Source of the DNA: Leptospira fainei serovar Hurstbridge str. BUT 6 | GTDB lineage: Bacteria; Spirochaetota; Leptospiria; Leptospirales; Leptospiraceae | Assembly: GCF_000306235.2 (NCBI RefSeq) | Contig: NZ_AKWZ02000009.1 | Span: 88,001-152,000 of the forward strand | Direction of reading: 5' to 3' | Length of the DNA stretch: 64,000 nucleotides | Program-made: the position numbers and the translations under genes | Shown here: positions 46,149-56,674 of the stretch, in pieces | How positions within the stretch are numbered: position 1 is the stretch's first letter | How the letters are laid out: each line of letters starts with the position of its first letter | Notes under the pieces: generated by a model | What the model was told of the DNA's origin: nothing | Databases searched by the model: none | The model's input: only the letters and a program-made list of their open reading frames with translations

Positions 46149-47294
46149 TTAGAATAGAAAATCCGCGAGTCCGATCGCCGTGCCGCAAACAAATCCGAGT
46201 AGACTTCCATTGATCCGAATTTTCTCCAAAACCTTCCGAGTCTTTTCCTCAAGATTGATCCTAAATTGTCTCGGTTCGAGCAGCTTCAATCCCCGCGCAA
46301 CCTGTTCGCCCACATATTGGGATACGCCCGCATTCGTCCTAGATCTTAAAAATTCCAAAATCGAACGCGCCGGTCCGTATTCCCGTAAATTTCCCAATTT
46401 CTTGATGTCTTCCATATGAAGAAGTATAACGTCCGTCACCAATCGATTCAATTGGTCCTTACCGAAATCGGTCAATGCACGAACCGCTTCTTCCTTCGTG
46501 GATTCCGGTAAATCGTTCCAAGAACCGATATACAAATCCGCGCAATCCGAGAATAGGGAAAATACTTCGTACAAAATTCCATCTTCGTCGGAATCGAATT
46601 CTTTCCCGTCCTTTAGGCCTTCTCCGAACTCTCGCATTCTTTTTTGAGGATCGATCAACCAAACTAGAGGTTTTACGAAGAAGGATAAGCTTTTCGTAAT
46701 TCGATCCATTCTCATTTTAAAATCAGCCTGGTCTGCGGCTTTGACTAGCGCTTCTCCGACTAAGAAACGGACCGTTCCGAAAATTTCCTTTCGGCGATTG
46801 AGTTCGCGCAAAATTTCCTGATCGGATCCGGAAAAACGAAAGTTCGTAAGATAACGGACGATATCCTCCTCTACTTTATCCCAAATCGAATCCAAAAGAT
46901 TCCTGACTTCTTGCTCTCCTCCCAGATGCGTCTCGATTAGGCGAGAGAGCGCGGAAATATTGTCGGGATCGTCCAAAATTCGATCCATATATTCCTTCAG
47001 CTTCTCTTCATTCACAAGATCGGAAGATACCCATTTGCCGATTTCTTCCGCAATGGTTTCGCTTTCGATTTCGACCGCACGATACGTTTTCCATACGGCA
47101 AACCAGTCGCAGACCGCCCCAACCAAACCTCCTTCCAACCCGTGAAGCACAACGCCTCCCCAGGCGGAACGACTCCACTCGCTTAGCAACCCCCAAGCGA
47201 GCAGGATTCCGAAAATCGCCAATAACGAATTGGAGAATATTTGGAGACTGGCATAAGGCTTTACGACGGATTCCTTATGCATATCGTCGCTCAA
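46149..47294 (-). CDS. DUF445 family membrane protein
   Basis: 381 residues. The TTG at 47294 is preferred: it overlaps the upstream stop as TTGA and has GGGGAGG about 11 nt before it; a GTG at 47306 and ATG at 47282 are alternatives. One hydrophobic segment near residues 20-40, then GLEGGLVGAVCDWFAVWKTYRAVEIE, the DUF445 signature, a long coiled-coil-like helical part, and a C-terminal membrane helix (LLGFVCGTAIGLADF). Function unknown; probably inner membrane. Confidence 0.8.
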   Translation of the reverse strand: MSDDMHKESVVKPYASLQIFSNSLLAIFGILLAWGLLSEWSRSAWGGVVLHGLEGGLVGAVCDWFAVWKTYRAVEIESETIAEEIGKWVSSDLVNEEKLKEYMDRILDDPDNISALSRLIETHLGGEQEVRNLLDSIWDKVEEDIVRYLTNFRFSGSDQEILRELNRRKEIFGTVRFLVGEALVKAADQADFKMRMDRITKSLSFFVKPLVWLIDPQKRMREFGEGLKDGKEFDSDEDGILYEVFSLFSDCADLYIGSWNDLPESTKEEAVRALTDFGKDQLNRLVTDVILLHMEDIKKLGNLREYGPARSILEFLRSRTNAGVSQYVGEQVARGLKLLEPRQFRINLEEKTRKVLEKIRINGSLLGFVCGTAIGLADFLF

Positions 47295-49789
47295 CGAAAA
47301 AACCACCTCCCCTTAACCAGGGAAGAGAAAATAAATAGTATGGGTAAAAGAAGCATTACAATAGTAAGAATTACTGAATTTCCTTTATCGAAATAAAGAT
47401 CGAATTTTTTTTCCTTAGTGCAAAGTAAAATCTCATTCAGCTGAGTTTGAAATAAAGTTCCACCGTTTGCGTCGATCCATTTCGGGAAGTAACTCCTGCG
47501 GATCAAAAAACATTCTTTTGGGGCAGCAGCTAATTCCTTCTCGCCGGATCTGAACTCCTGAAGGGAGAAAGCGTCTTCCGATAAAACTCTTTCATCGGAC
47601 ATAAGCGTGGGCAAAACGGGTATTTCCGCCAAAGACGAAGTTTCCTGATGCGGTTTTCCCGGAACGGGGAAAAAGAGGCCGAAGAATTCGGTTCTATCCA
47701 AAAAAGGAAGTTCGCCGTACTTCATTTTCAATCCCTGTTTCCAATCCTCTTTATTCGTGGGCGTATTTAAAACTACGATTCCTTTAAACCAATTCGTTAA
47801 ACTTAGTCCTTTCGATTCGATTTCGTTTTTTCCGATTCTCGCAAATACGATTCCCGCATCCAATCCTTCGTATAGAATTGCCTCGCTCGTGCTGTAAAGA
47901 AAACGTTTCGGCCTAAGGCTTTTTCCGCCGGTCAACTCCTTATAGTCCGCAACCGCCCAAGGCTTCTCCTTTAATCGCGCGATATCGCTCCCGGTTGCCT
48001 TTACGGAAAAAAGAAAGAGGGAAATTCGGTCTTCCATATCTTTCTCGTATTTTCTATTAGCCTGTTCCAACCCGTCGACGAGTTGCAGGCCCTCGGAATT
48101 TACCCATCCTTCCACTAACTGAAATTTATCCGGGTTCGATTTTAGTATTTTATAAAGTTTGTTAGTAGAACCCAAAATATAGGATGTTCCGGTGGATTGC
48201 AAAAACCTATGCAATCCTTTACCCGCCTCCTCCGGAGAAAGTTCCTCCTCGTACGCTCCTTCCTTCTTCCAAGCAGTCCAAGGGAGATACCTGCTCAGAT
48301 AAGGTTGGACCGCAATGGAACTGAGGGAAGCGTCCGCCTCCATACCGATCAGATTCCGATGGCCGGCTCGGCGAATCAATAGTCCGAGAGTAAAAGGACT
48401 ATCACCCCATTTTTTGCGAGCGTTCGTTTCCGGGAATATTTTCGAGTTTTTAGGCAGTTGGGAGAGTGTCGCTTCCACATCCTGCATTTCTAAAGCGGAA
48501 AGACTTTCTTTTAAAAAAGCCGAATTCTCCTTCCATTCCAATTCAGGATGCCAGAGAAAAAAACGGATTAATGCAAAAAATAAAAGCCCGCCCACGCAAT
48601 ATTGACCAATCGTTTTATATTCAAAATTCTTTAACAAATGGACTGCTGTTTCAAGTGCGGACAGAGTGAGAAATAAGAGCGAAAGATCCAGGGCCCTGTA
48701 CCAAGGGAAGCCCAACCCTGGGAAAAATTTTGACAGAGACGTATCGACGCCCATCCAATAAAAAATCAAACTGGCGAAAAAAACGAACCGGGATGCCGGC
48801 GGAAAAATTTTACGTTTTAGAACGGATCGAATTCCGAACAAGAATAGGATCGGAAAGACGGCTTGGATCCAGTGCAACCCGATTATAAAATTCGTTAAAA
48901 AGGCGATGACTCCTTTCCCTTCCCAGATTGGCGCCAATGCTCCCGAACCGAGGATGGAAATCAAACCTGGATTAGCCTCCAACGGAAATGTTTCCGCTCT
49001 GTAGGAGGAGTATTTTAGAAAATTCCACCAAACCGGCAAAGCGATTAAGATCGGAAGAAAGAAGATTAAAGAGAAAGCGCGTTTGCCCAACTCCTCGCCT
49101 AAAAATAGGAAATAAATCAGTAGCGAAACTACGTAAAATAGAGAAGAAGGAAAATCGGAATAAAACACGCAAGCGCTGACGACGATATATTTGGAAAGAG
49201 CGGAAAGCCTGCCGCTAGTTCGGTATTTTTCTAAATAATAGAAACCTAATAGACTCCAGCCCAATCCGAAAAAACCGGTCACGGTCCCGCTAAACAAACC
49301 TACTAAGGAAAGCCCAAACGGTTCTTCCCCGGAGCAAAGAAAGAAAAAAAGAAGACCGGACATCGCGAGCATAACCGTGTTCGCTCTATGATTCGTTTCA
49401 CTAAGAAGCAGGAGGCTGAATTTTATGAAGGCGTAGGTAAAAAGCAGAACGGAAAGTAAAATTCCGACGTTAAATGAAAGAGTTAGAGGGGACCAAAACA
49501 GAATAGTCTTATGCAGGAGTGCGACGGTAAAATAAAAGAAGGGCGGTTCGAAGAAAAAAACAGGCATGCCGGAGAACCACCGAGTATCATACCCGAGGGA
49601 TTCGCCGCCCGACAAAAGCGAGTCATACGTTTCGGCTAGATGAGTTTGCGCATGAAGACTCCAGCCTGACAAGGCCTCGGAAGTTAGCAGAAATCGCAGT
49701 TTTATAATGATTACTAAAAAGGAAGCAAGGAGTAGGAGCGGCCTTCGCCACGCCGGAGCAAGTCTCCACTTCTTAAATTGAAAAGACAT
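47291..49789 (-). CDS. Large polytopic membrane protein, GT-C / YfhO-like
   Basis: 832 residues from the ATG at 49789 (a TTG at 49828 is possible). About 11-13 predicted helices in the first 430 residues. Early loops read GWSLHAQTHLAETYDSLLSGG and GYDTRWFSGMPVFFFEPPFFYF, reminiscent of the 6-pyruvoyl-tetrahydropterin-synthase-related and GT-C membrane proteins that act on polyprenyl-linked sugars. The remaining 380 residues are mainly soluble, with one more helix at the C-terminal end (VILTIVMLLLPILFIFS). Possible role in envelope glycan transfer; low certainty. Overlaps the DUF445 gene by 4 nt. Confidence 0.7.
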   Translation of the reverse strand: MSFQFKKWRLAPAWRRPLLLLASFLVIIIKLRFLLTSEALSGWSLHAQTHLAETYDSLLSGGESLGYDTRWFSGMPVFFFEPPFFYFTVALLHKTILFWSPLTLSFNVGILLSVLLFTYAFIKFSLLLLSETNHRANTVMLAMSGLLFFFLCSGEEPFGLSLVGLFSGTVTGFFGLGWSLLGFYYLEKYRTSGRLSALSKYIVVSACVFYSDFPSSLFYVVSLLIYFLFLGEELGKRAFSLIFFLPILIALPVWWNFLKYSSYRAETFPLEANPGLISILGSGALAPIWEGKGVIAFLTNFIIGLHWIQAVFPILFLFGIRSVLKRKIFPPASRFVFFASLIFYWMGVDTSLSKFFPGLGFPWYRALDLSLLFLTLSALETAVHLLKNFEYKTIGQYCVGGLLFFALIRFFLWHPELEWKENSAFLKESLSALEMQDVEATLSQLPKNSKIFPETNARKKWGDSPFTLGLLIRRAGHRNLIGMEADASLSSIAVQPYLSRYLPWTAWKKEGAYEEELSPEEAGKGLHRFLQSTGTSYILGSTNKLYKILKSNPDKFQLVEGWVNSEGLQLVDGLEQANRKYEKDMEDRISLFLFSVKATGSDIARLKEKPWAVADYKELTGGKSLRPKRFLYSTSEAILYEGLDAGIVFARIGKNEIESKGLSLTNWFKGIVVLNTPTNKEDWKQGLKMKYGELPFLDRTEFFGLFFPVPGKPHQETSSLAEIPVLPTLMSDERVLSEDAFSLQEFRSGEKELAAAPKECFLIRRSYFPKWIDANGGTLFQTQLNEILLCTKEKKFDLYFDKGNSVILTIVMLLLPILFIFSSLVKGRWFFR

Positions 49790-49880
49790 GGCGAGAAGGT
49801 ACGCAAAGCCGCCTATATTGACAAGCAAAAGAGGACGAAATCACCTTTAAGTTCATTCGCCGCATCTTAAAAACAACGGC

Positions 49881-49902
49881 AAGGAGGAGATTATTCCTCC
49901 TT
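49881..49902 (-). terminator. Hairpin with the small-protein stop codon in its loop
   Basis: 8-bp perfect stem AAGGAGGA / TCCTCCTT (49881-49888 and 49895-49902) with a 6-nt loop. The TAA of the small gene (49891-49893) falls in the loop. On the minus strand GCCGTTGTTTTT follows, so it probably terminates the small gene. Confidence 0.55.
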
Positions 49903-50025
49903 GACATTTTCCTGTACATATTTTCTGAATTCCGCTTCGCTCATTTTATCCGCATAGAGCGGGTAAAGCGCTGTGATGAGCTCTTCCAATGTGGGAAATT
50001 TTGCCCCGTCGAGCTTATAGGCCAT
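49891..50025 (-). CDS. 44-residue small protein
   Basis: An open frame of 44 codons from ATG 50025 with GAGGA 7 nt upstream. The upstream ATG at 50040 would add 5 residues but has no good site. The sequence (MAYKLDGAKFPTLEELITAL then PLYADKMSEAEFRKYVQEN) is amphipathic and charged, with a likely helix-turn-helix-like spacing of two helices. No stop overlaps. It may belong to a Leptospira-specific small family; function unknown. Confidence 0.55.
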   Translation of the reverse strand: MAYKLDGAKFPTLEELITALYPLYADKMSEAEFRKYVQENVKEE

Positions 50026-50149
50026 AAACGGTCCTCTCATGGCTTCTATTCGGCGGACCCAAATGGATCCCTACCGTTTGCCACCTGTCTATACCATGTA
50101 TTTTCAAGTGCAAAACAATTAAACCACAAAAAGATTACTTAATTTCGGC

Positions 50150-52315
50150 TTAATGTAATCTTCCTTTGCGTTCAAATCCGATTAAGAGTACGTCGTCTTT
50201 CGGACCTCCGAGTCCGAGAAATTTAAGCAATTCGGAGTATACCATGGGAATCAAAATGTTTAGTTCGGTATCCCTACCTTGGCGTAAAAATCCTAAAACT
50301 CGTTCGCTGCCGAAGTAATCACCCATTTCTCGGGAAGCTTCGGTTAACCCGTCGGTGAAGCAGAGAATTCTAAATCCATGAGGCAATTCGATTTCCCGTT
50401 CCGTATAAACGAAGTCTTTAAGGAGTCCTACCAAAGGATTTTCACATTCCAAAAGCTGTTCCCCGCCATCGGTCTGCACGATGACCGGCGGAGCCCCGGC
50501 AAGCGAATATCGCAAAGTTCTTCTATCGTTAGAAACTTCCAATATTGAAGCGGAGAAATACGTTCCCACATTCTTATACGTTTCGTGAAATTCAGCGCTA
50601 AGAGCGGACATTAATTTTCCGGGGCGATCTTCCTTCAAGCGATGGTCTTCGTAAGCTCTCCGAATTAAAATGGTAAGCAATGCGGCCTGCACTCCGTGTC
50701 CGGTTGCATCCGCGGCGAAAATTCTTACACTCCCGTCCGGTAATTCCAAAATATCATAAAGATCCCCGCCCACTTCCGCCAAGGGTTTGTGCAAAACCTC
50801 GAACGTAAGATCGGAAATCGTAATTCTCTCGTTGTCCTTCAGGTTCAGCAAATCTTTTTGAATCTCTCTGGCGACCGTCAGATCGTTCCGAATCAATCTA
50901 AGCGCATTTCTCAATTGCTTCGTTCTCTCTTCTACGCGCTTCTCCAAGTTTCTAGAAAGATCGATGAGCCGATCTAAATTCTCGGAACTTCGAATGGACA
51001 GGAAAATGGATTGAGCAAGAAGAAAGGCGAACGCTCCGATATGCGCGAAGTATCCCGTATCTAAAAAGAATGTAGCATAAAAAAGATCGTGAATCATAGC
51101 CGCATAAATAAATATGAAGCCCCCCAGAATCGTGATCGCTCCTTGCTTGCGGCGGACCGCGGCTTTAGTCAAAGAATATAATCCGAGCGCTCCTGCCAAA
51201 AATGCGACTAAGTAATAAATCGTGATCGTAAAGGTAAAAATTCGGACAGGGAGCGCCAACACTATAATTGTCGCGATGATCGCGATCCACCAAACGATAT
51301 CCACGAATACCCTTTTGAATTCTCTCGGAAAAATCGATAAAATATAACTCAGAAATACCGGGATCGCCAGGTAGAAAGTGATATATTCAATTCTTATAAA
51401 ATGCTCGAATCCCAAAAAGGGCAAATATTCGGCTGCGATCCGGGTTCCTGCAAAAATTCCACGGGTGGCCATCACGATGCAAAAAATTCCGAAATAAAGA
51501 GAGGCAGGCTCTCCCTTTCTAAAAACCGCGAAAATCAGATGCAACATTCCGACGCAAAAAAGTCCGCCTGCCAGGAAAATATCCAAGTATCGTTCATTTT
51601 CCCAAGCCTTATGTAAAGACTCAGATTCACCTAAACGAATCGGAGACCAGAAACCGCCTAATCGATGATCCTTGTTCGCGACCAACATATCTATATGAAA
51701 TTGATCTCCGTTCGGTACGAATCGCACGAATCGATTGCACCAAGCCGGCTTCACCTGAAAGGAGGTCTTATCCTGCAAGGAGAGAAATTCGACGGAGCCG
51801 CATTCCACTATCGTTCGGCCGTCGATCATAAGCGTATATGCGGAACTTTGTTCCGGTACGAGTAAGGCCAATTCCTTATAATTCCGATTCAGTTTAACTG
51901 TCAGCTCGTAGGTTCCGTATCCTTCCCCGATTCTTGTTCCGTTTTTTCCGTTCCAGGAAGAAGGTACGCTTAATGCTTCTGTGGGCGTCTCTTCCCCGAC
52001 ACCCTTCCAATATAACCAATGAAATTTCCATAGACCGGCTAAAAGAATAGGGTCGCGAAGATTCAAATCGTAATTCCCTAGATCGATTTCCCCGTCGATC
52101 GCAAACGGTCGATTCGAATCGGTTGGAGAGATGGAGGGTGAACAATATGAAAGATTTAATAAGAGAAGCGCTGCGATGCAGTGGTAAAAATATGCCCGAC
52201 CTTCCTTTATTCCGGAAGGTCGGAGATGACTAACGAGCCGGATACGAGTAGAACCGATCCCGAATTTCCGGAACAAGATTCGAAAAAAAAACTGAAATCG
52301 AATAAAAAATAACAC
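50150..52315 (-). CDS. 7TMR-DISM + SpoIIE-type serine phosphatase
   Basis: 721 residues from a GTG at 52315; a TTG at 52276 is the other in-frame option and no ATG fits, so the start is unsure. After a hydrophobic segment ending LLNLSYC comes a 7TMR-DISMED2-type beta domain (about 75-230, [23 protein letters not shown]), seven helices (about 240-460), a coiled coil and a PP2C/SpoIIE phosphatase ([30 protein letters not shown]). Such proteins sense a signal outside the cell and dephosphorylate an anti-sigma-factor antagonist. Upstream in the coding frame lies a 10-bp hairpin at 52196-52223. Confidence 0.8.
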   Translation of the reverse strand: MLFFIRFQFFFRILFRKFGIGSTRIRLVSHLRPSGIKEGRAYFYHCIAALLLLNLSYCSPSISPTDSNRPFAIDGEIDLGNYDLNLRDPILLAGLWKFHWLYWKGVGEETPTEALSVPSSWNGKNGTRIGEGYGTYELTVKLNRNYKELALLVPEQSSAYTLMIDGRTIVECGSVEFLSLQDKTSFQVKPAWCNRFVRFVPNGDQFHIDMLVANKDHRLGGFWSPIRLGESESLHKAWENERYLDIFLAGGLFCVGMLHLIFAVFRKGEPASLYFGIFCIVMATRGIFAGTRIAAEYLPFLGFEHFIRIEYITFYLAIPVFLSYILSIFPREFKRVFVDIVWWIAIIATIIVLALPVRIFTFTITIYYLVAFLAGALGLYSLTKAAVRRKQGAITILGGFIFIYAAMIHDLFYATFFLDTGYFAHIGAFAFLLAQSIFLSIRSSENLDRLIDLSRNLEKRVEERTKQLRNALRLIRNDLTVAREIQKDLLNLKDNERITISDLTFEVLHKPLAEVGGDLYDILELPDGSVRIFAADATGHGVQAALLTILIRRAYEDHRLKEDRPGKLMSALSAEFHETYKNVGTYFSASILEVSNDRRTLRYSLAGAPPVIVQTDGGEQLLECENPLVGLLKDFVYTEREIELPHGFRILCFTDGLTEASREMGDYFGSERVLGFLRQGRDTELNILIPMVYSELLKFLGLGGPKDDVLLIGFERKGRLH
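52196..52223 (-). promoter_or_regulatory. Hairpin at the 5' end of the phosphatase gene
   Basis: Arms CCGACCTTCC and GGAAGGTCGG (52196-52205 and 52214-52223), 10 bp perfect, 8-nt loop. On the minus strand it is followed by a T-rich run (GCATATTTTTACC). It could act as an attenuator for the phosphatase message or be structure inside the coding region. Confidence 0.4.
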
Positions 52316-52406
52316 GTTCTTTGAGCTTGCCCGATGGTTTGGAAGCTTTCGACCTAAAAACCTATCGCATTTTAAGAAAAAAATGGCCATCATAACAAAA
52401 CCTGAA

Positions 52407-52434
52407 TTGACAATTAAGAGCGAAGCTCTAACTA
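52407..52434 (+). promoter_or_regulatory. Promoter with an internal inverted repeat before the sulfate-binding gene
   Basis: TTGACA (52407-52412) and TAACTA (52429-52434) with a 16-nt spacer. Inside lies AGAGC-GAA-GCTCT (52417-52429), a 13-bp symmetrical site placed to act as an operator for sulfur regulation. The -35 is perfect; the -10 is weak. Confidence 0.45.
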
Positions 52435-52496
52435 TAGCAGATAAAGATCCAATAAATTGGATTTTTATCTGGCTTATTGGCCAAAGGGACGCAAAA

Positions 52497-53555
52497 ATGA
52501 ACCAAACTATCCAAAACCCACCCAGTACCCGGCGGTTTTCCGCCCTTCTGACTACAGTAATCGTCGTTCTAATGAGCGTCGGTTCTTTAGCGGTTCTAGC
52601 AGAGGATGTTCTTTTGAACGTTTCGTTCGACCCCACACGCGAACTCTACGAGGACATCAATAAGCAGTTTTCGAACGTCTGGAAAAAGAAAACCGGACAT
52701 GCATTACAAATCCAACAATCTCACGGCGGGTCCGGCAAACAGGCTCGCGCAGTTATCGACGGATTGGAAGCGGACGTAGTAACCTTAGCGCTCGCATACG
52801 ATATAGATAATATCGTGGATAATGGCGGATCGATTTCTAAAGACTGGGAGAAAGCATTCCCTCATCATTCCGTTCCATACTATTCTACTATTGTTTTCCT
52901 TGTAAGAAAGGGGAACCCGAAGGGTCTTAAAGATTGGGACGATGTGGTAAAGCCCGGCGTCGGAGTCATTACTCCGAATCCGAAAACTTCCGGCGGAGCC
53001 CGTTGGAATTATCTAGCGGCTTGGGGATTTGCGAAGAAAAAATACGGGTCCGAGGATAAAGCGAAGGATTTCATAAAAGCTTTGTATAGAAACACGTCCG
53101 TGTTGGATACCGGAGCACGGGGATCCACGACTACCTTCGTTCAACGAGGAATCGGAGACGTTCTTCTCGCTTGGGAAAACGAAGCGGAATTGGCTTTGGA
53201 CGAATCGCGTAAGACAAACGGCGGGCAAGCCAAATTCGAAGTCGTTTATCCAAGTACGAGCGTTCTTGCAGAAACTCCGGTTGCGATAGTTGAAAAGGTG
53301 GTCTCAAGAAAAGGAACGAAAGAAGTCGCTAGAGCTTATTTGGACTTCTTATACACGAAGGCCGGGCAAGAAACGATAGCGAAGCACTTTTTCAGACCGA
53401 CTGACGAAGCAGTCCTGAAAGCCAACGCATCTAAGTTTCCGAAAATAAAATTATTCGACCTTCGCGATTTGGAAGGTTCTTGGAAAGCGGCTCATAAAAA
53501 GCATTTTGCCGATGGCGGAATTTTTGATAGTATCTATAACGACGCAAAGAAGTAA
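52497..53555 (+). CDS. sbp: Sulfate ABC transporter substrate-binding protein
   Basis: 352 residues. The ATG at 52497 has AAGGGA upstream; the frame opens further upstream but that part is not signal-like. Signal peptide to about residue 35, then [42 protein letters not shown] and [22 protein letters not shown], matching the Sbp/CysP family that binds sulfate or thiosulfate in the periplasm. A late [14 protein letters not shown] and [10 protein letters not shown] are also typical. First gene of the sulfate uptake operon, 103 nt from the permease gene. Confidence 0.87.
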   Translation: MNQTIQNPPSTRRFSALLTTVIVVLMSVGSLAVLAEDVLLNVSFDPTRELYEDINKQFSNVWKKKTGHALQIQQSHGGSGKQARAVIDGLEADVVTLALAYDIDNIVDNGGSISKDWEKAFPHHSVPYYSTIVFLVRKGNPKGLKDWDDVVKPGVGVITPNPKTSGGARWNYLAAWGFAKKKYGSEDKAKDFIKALYRNTSVLDTGARGSTTTFVQRGIGDVLLAWENEAELALDESRKTNGGQAKFEVVYPSTSVLAETPVAIVEKVVSRKGTKEVARAYLDFLYTKAGQETIAKHFFRPTDEAVLKANASKFPKIKLFDLRDLEGSWKAAHKKHFADGGIFDSIYNDAKK

Positions 53556-53565
53556 CCGGCTCCGA

Positions 53566-53593
53566 CGAAGGGCCGAATAAAAACGGCTCTTCG
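53566..53593 (+). terminator. Intercistronic hairpin between sbp and cysT
   Basis: 10-bp stem with one G-U pair: CGAAGGGCCG (53566-53575) and CGGCTCTTCG (53584-53593), 8-nt A-rich loop, followed by TTTGACG. With no strong T-run it probably stops or processes only part of the transcript, giving more binding protein than permease. Confidence 0.5.
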
Positions 53594-53658
53594 TTTGACG
53601 AATTTCTTCGGCATATAACAATCGTCGCTGGGAACCTCTGAAATCGTGGAAACTCAAA

Positions 53659-54486
53659 TTGAAAATTATCATTCGCCCCTATTCTAAAACCAGCTTCGGC
53701 CTTTCTTTAGGTACGACGACATTTTATCTAAGTCTATTGGTTATCATCCCGCTTTCCGCCTTATTTTTTAAATCCGCAAATCTGGGCTGGTCCGGTCTTA
53801 TCGACGTCTTTTCCGAAGATAGAATACAAAAGGCATTATGGTTAAGTTTCGGCGCCGGAACGGCGGCCGCGATTATCAACTTATTCGTCGGCTTTTTATT
53901 CGCTTGGGTTTTGGTTCGATACGATTTTCCCGGTCGAAAAATTTTAGACACTCTAGTCGACCTTCCGTTTACTCTTCCTACCGCAGTCGCAGGGATTGCG
54001 CTTACTGCAATCTATTCCACGAACGGATGGATCGGAAGATTTTTGGACCCGCTGGGAATCAAAGTGGCGTATACGCCTTTAGGAATCGTAATCGCTCTGG
54101 TGTTTATCGGGTTTCCGTTCGTGGTTCGTACCGTTCAGCCGGTTTTAGAGGAACTGCCGAAGGAATTGGAAGAAAGCGCTTACTGCCTCGGAGCAAATCG
54201 TTTGCAGACTTTTACGCGGGTTCTTTTTCCTGAACTCTGGCCGTCGCTTTTAGCGGGAACCTCGATGGCATTCGCGAGAGGAATCGGAGAATACGGATCG
54301 GTCGTTTTTATCTCGGGAAATTTGCCCGGAAAAACGGAAATCCTTCCTCTTTTGATCGTCACGAAATTGGAGCAGTACGAATATTCAAAGGCGACCGGAA
54401 TCGCCCTATTGATGTTGGTACTTTCCTTTTTCATAATGTTTACGATTAACTTTTTCCAAAGTAGATCTTCCAGGAGATTAGGATGA
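53659..54486 (+). CDS. cysT: Sulfate ABC transporter permease CysT/CysU
   Basis: 275 residues from a TTG at 53659; no ATG or better start is in frame upstream. Six helices, and the permease EAA-like motif [32 protein letters not shown] near residue 175. The family signature [22 protein letters not shown] appears near residue 100. Works with CysW and CysA to import sulfate. Overlaps cysW by 4 nt. The unusual start and the 103-nt gap after sbp suggest lowered translation. Confidence 0.88.
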   Translation: MKIIIRPYSKTSFGLSLGTTTFYLSLLVIIPLSALFFKSANLGWSGLIDVFSEDRIQKALWLSFGAGTAAAIINLFVGFLFAWVLVRYDFPGRKILDTLVDLPFTLPTAVAGIALTAIYSTNGWIGRFLDPLGIKVAYTPLGIVIALVFIGFPFVVRTVQPVLEELPKELEESAYCLGANRLQTFTRVLFPELWPSLLAGTSMAFARGIGEYGSVVFISGNLPGKTEILPLLIVTKLEQYEYSKATGIALLMLVLSFFIMFTINFFQSRSSRRLG

Positions 54487-55382
54487 GAACAGAGCCTACC
54501 TGGATCCGAATCACTCTAATCGGCATCGTCTTCTTTTTAGCGGGTCTCATTCTTTTATTGCCCATCGCAACGGTTTTCGCGGAAGCTTTTGCCAGAGGTA
54601 TAGACGGTTATATTACTGCCTTACAGGATCCGGATACTATTTCCGCATGGTTAATGACTCTGAAAGTCGCGGGGATTGCGGTGCCCTTAAATACTTTTTT
54701 CGGACTTGTTGCCGCGTTCCTGATCACGAGATTCGAATTTCCGGGAAAGAACGCGCTATTAACGATCATCGATTCGCCGTTTGCGGTATCACCCGTTATC
54801 TCCGGTTTAATTTTTCTGCTTCTGTTCGGGAGACAGGGATGGTTCGGGAGTATTTTGGACGAATACGGAATCAAAATCGTATTCAACACGCCGGGCTTAG
54901 TGATAGCGACCCTATTCATCACGTTGCCTTTTGTCGCCAGAGAATTGATTCCTTTGATGCAAACTCAAGGCAAGGAGGAAGAAGAGGCCGGCATTCTACT
55001 AGGAGCCTCTCTTCCAAAACTATTCGTTAGGATTATTCTCCCGAATATCAAATGGGGACTACTCTACGGAATCATTCTTTGCAATGCGCGTGCGATGGGA
55101 GAGTTCGGCGCCGTGTCCGTCCTGTCAGGACATATTCGCGGAAAAACCAATACGCTGCCTCTGCAAATAGAAATGTTATACAATGAGTTTAATTCGGTCG
55201 GAGCTTTCTCAGCGGCTTCCTTACTCGTCTTTCTATCGCTACTTACGTTGTTGGTAAAAACGATTTTAGAAAGAAATTTGCGAGCGAAGTCGATCGAACC
55301 GCCCGATGCAGACCTCACCGATCCCAAAGATCGAAAAATATCCGCTGCAAATTCCTCGACCGTCACGGATCCGGTTATTTAA
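54483..55382 (+). CDS. cysW: Sulfate ABC transporter permease CysW
   Basis: 299 residues. Six helices; [24 protein letters not shown] and [32 protein letters not shown] (EAA-like motif) identify the CysW type. Forms a heterodimer with CysT in the inner membrane. Overlaps the cysT stop (ATGA) and lies 10 nt before cysA, so the permeases and ATPase are one operon. The C-terminal 30 residues are polar and variable. Confidence 0.88.
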   Translation: MRTEPTWIRITLIGIVFFLAGLILLLPIATVFAEAFARGIDGYITALQDPDTISAWLMTLKVAGIAVPLNTFFGLVAAFLITRFEFPGKNALLTIIDSPFAVSPVISGLIFLLLFGRQGWFGSILDEYGIKIVFNTPGLVIATLFITLPFVARELIPLMQTQGKEEEEAGILLGASLPKLFVRIILPNIKWGLLYGIILCNARAMGEFGAVSVLSGHIRGKTNTLPLQIEMLYNEFNSVGAFSAASLLVFLSLLTLLVKTILERNLRAKSIEPPDADLTDPKDRKISAANSSTVTDPVI

Positions 55383-55392
55383 GGAGAAAGTA

Positions 55393-56457
55393 ATGTCTAT
55401 AGAAATACGCAATGTAAGCAAACGTTTCGGAGAATTCCAAGCCTTAAAAGATATCAACCTGACAATTCCCGAGGGAGATCTCGTCGCGTTATTAGGGCCT
55501 TCCGGAAGCGGTAAAACGACCTTACTTAGAATCATTGCCGGACTTGAAGTGGCCGACGAAGGAGAAGTCTATTTTAACGGAGAGAAAACCAAAAATAAGA
55601 ATTCGAAAGATCGTGGGGTCGGTTTCGTTTTTCAACACTATGCGCTCTTTCGACATATGACAATATTCGAAAATATTGCGTTCGGTTTAAAGGTTCGACC
55701 AAGAGCCACTCGACCTTCTAAAGCTGAAATTCGCGATAGAGTTTTCCGTCTCTTAAAGTTAGTCCAACTTGAGAATTTTCACGATCGTTTTCCGTCGGAA
55801 TTATCGGGAGGTCAAAGACAACGAGTCGCTTTAGCAAGAGCATTGGCAATCGAACCTAAGTATCTGCTTTTGGACGAACCATTCGGAGCCTTGGATGCTA
55901 AAGTAAGAAAGGAACTCCGCACTTGGTTGCGCAGACTTCATGATGAAATCCATATAACAAGCGTATTCGTCACTCACGATCAGGAAGAGGCTTTAGAAGT
56001 GAGCGATTCAATCGTTATTCTTAGAGCAGGAAAGATCGAACAAATCGGAAGTCCGGATGAAGTTTATAATAAGCCGAAAAACCCGTTCGTATTTCATTTT
56101 CTTGGCGACGTAAATCTTTTCCATGGACGCGTTCAAGATGGAAAGGCTAGGATCGGCGACCAGCACGTCGAATCCCCCGAACATTCCGAAATCCAAGACG
56201 CCGAGGCAGTCGCATATGTTCGTCCCTATGATGTGGAAATTCTACGTTCCGCCGAAAACGGGATTCCCGCTGAAATTCAATACATTCATTCTACCGGTCG
56301 AAATGTTCGCATCGAGCTAAAGAGATTGGATTCGGGTTCTTTGATTGAATCTCTTATAGACCAAAGCGTTTTCCGAGAACTCAATCTCCTACCAGGCGAG
56401 AAAGTCTATCTTCGGATTCGAAACGCGAAAGTATACGTCGAAGATTTTTCCATTTAA
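55393..56457 (+). CDS. cysA: Sulfate/thiosulfate import ATP-binding protein CysA
   Basis: 354 residues from ATG 55393 with AAGGAG 6 nt upstream; a longer frame to 55306 would overlap cysW. Walker [10 protein letters not shown], signature LSGGQRQR, Walker [13 protein letters not shown] and H-loop VTHDQ are intact. The C-terminal part (from about 240) is a TOBE-type regulatory domain. It energises CysTW. Gene order sbp-cysT-cysW-cysA is complete; a terminator follows at 56473. Confidence 0.9.
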   Translation: MSIEIRNVSKRFGEFQALKDINLTIPEGDLVALLGPSGSGKTTLLRIIAGLEVADEGEVYFNGEKTKNKNSKDRGVGFVFQHYALFRHMTIFENIAFGLKVRPRATRPSKAEIRDRVFRLLKLVQLENFHDRFPSELSGGQRQRVALARALAIEPKYLLLDEPFGALDAKVRKELRTWLRRLHDEIHITSVFVTHDQEEALEVSDSIVILRAGKIEQIGSPDEVYNKPKNPFVFHFLGDVNLFHGRVQDGKARIGDQHVESPEHSEIQDAEAVAYVRPYDVEILRSAENGIPAEIQYIHSTGRNVRIELKRLDSGSLIESLIDQSVFRELNLLPGEKVYLRIRNAKVYVEDFSI

Positions 56458-56472
56458 ATCAATCGCGTTTAT

Positions 56473-56499
56473 AGGTCGGACAGAGTTTATTTCCGACCT
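56473..56499 (+). terminator. Terminator of the sulfate operon
   Basis: 8-bp stem AGGTCGGA (56473-56480) / TCCGACCT (56492-56499) with an 11-nt loop, followed by CTCATTTCCCC. It separates cysA from the porin gene. Confidence 0.6.
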
Positions 56500-56674
56500 C
56501 TCATTTCCCCTCCCACCATCCGCAAAAACAAACGATTCTAAGTAATTTCCGAATTTCACGGTATAAATAATCGAAGGAAAATTTCCACTATAACATATTT
56601 ATATCCGTTAAAACAAACTACTTGATTTATTTCAGGCCATTATTTCTGTTATACCTTCATAGGAGATCAATATA

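Noticed and set aside
52383..52496. 38-residue N-terminal extension of the sulfate-binding protein
   Set aside because: Open in frame, but the start at 52497 has a good ribosome site and begins a normal signal peptide. The extension overlaps the promoter elements.
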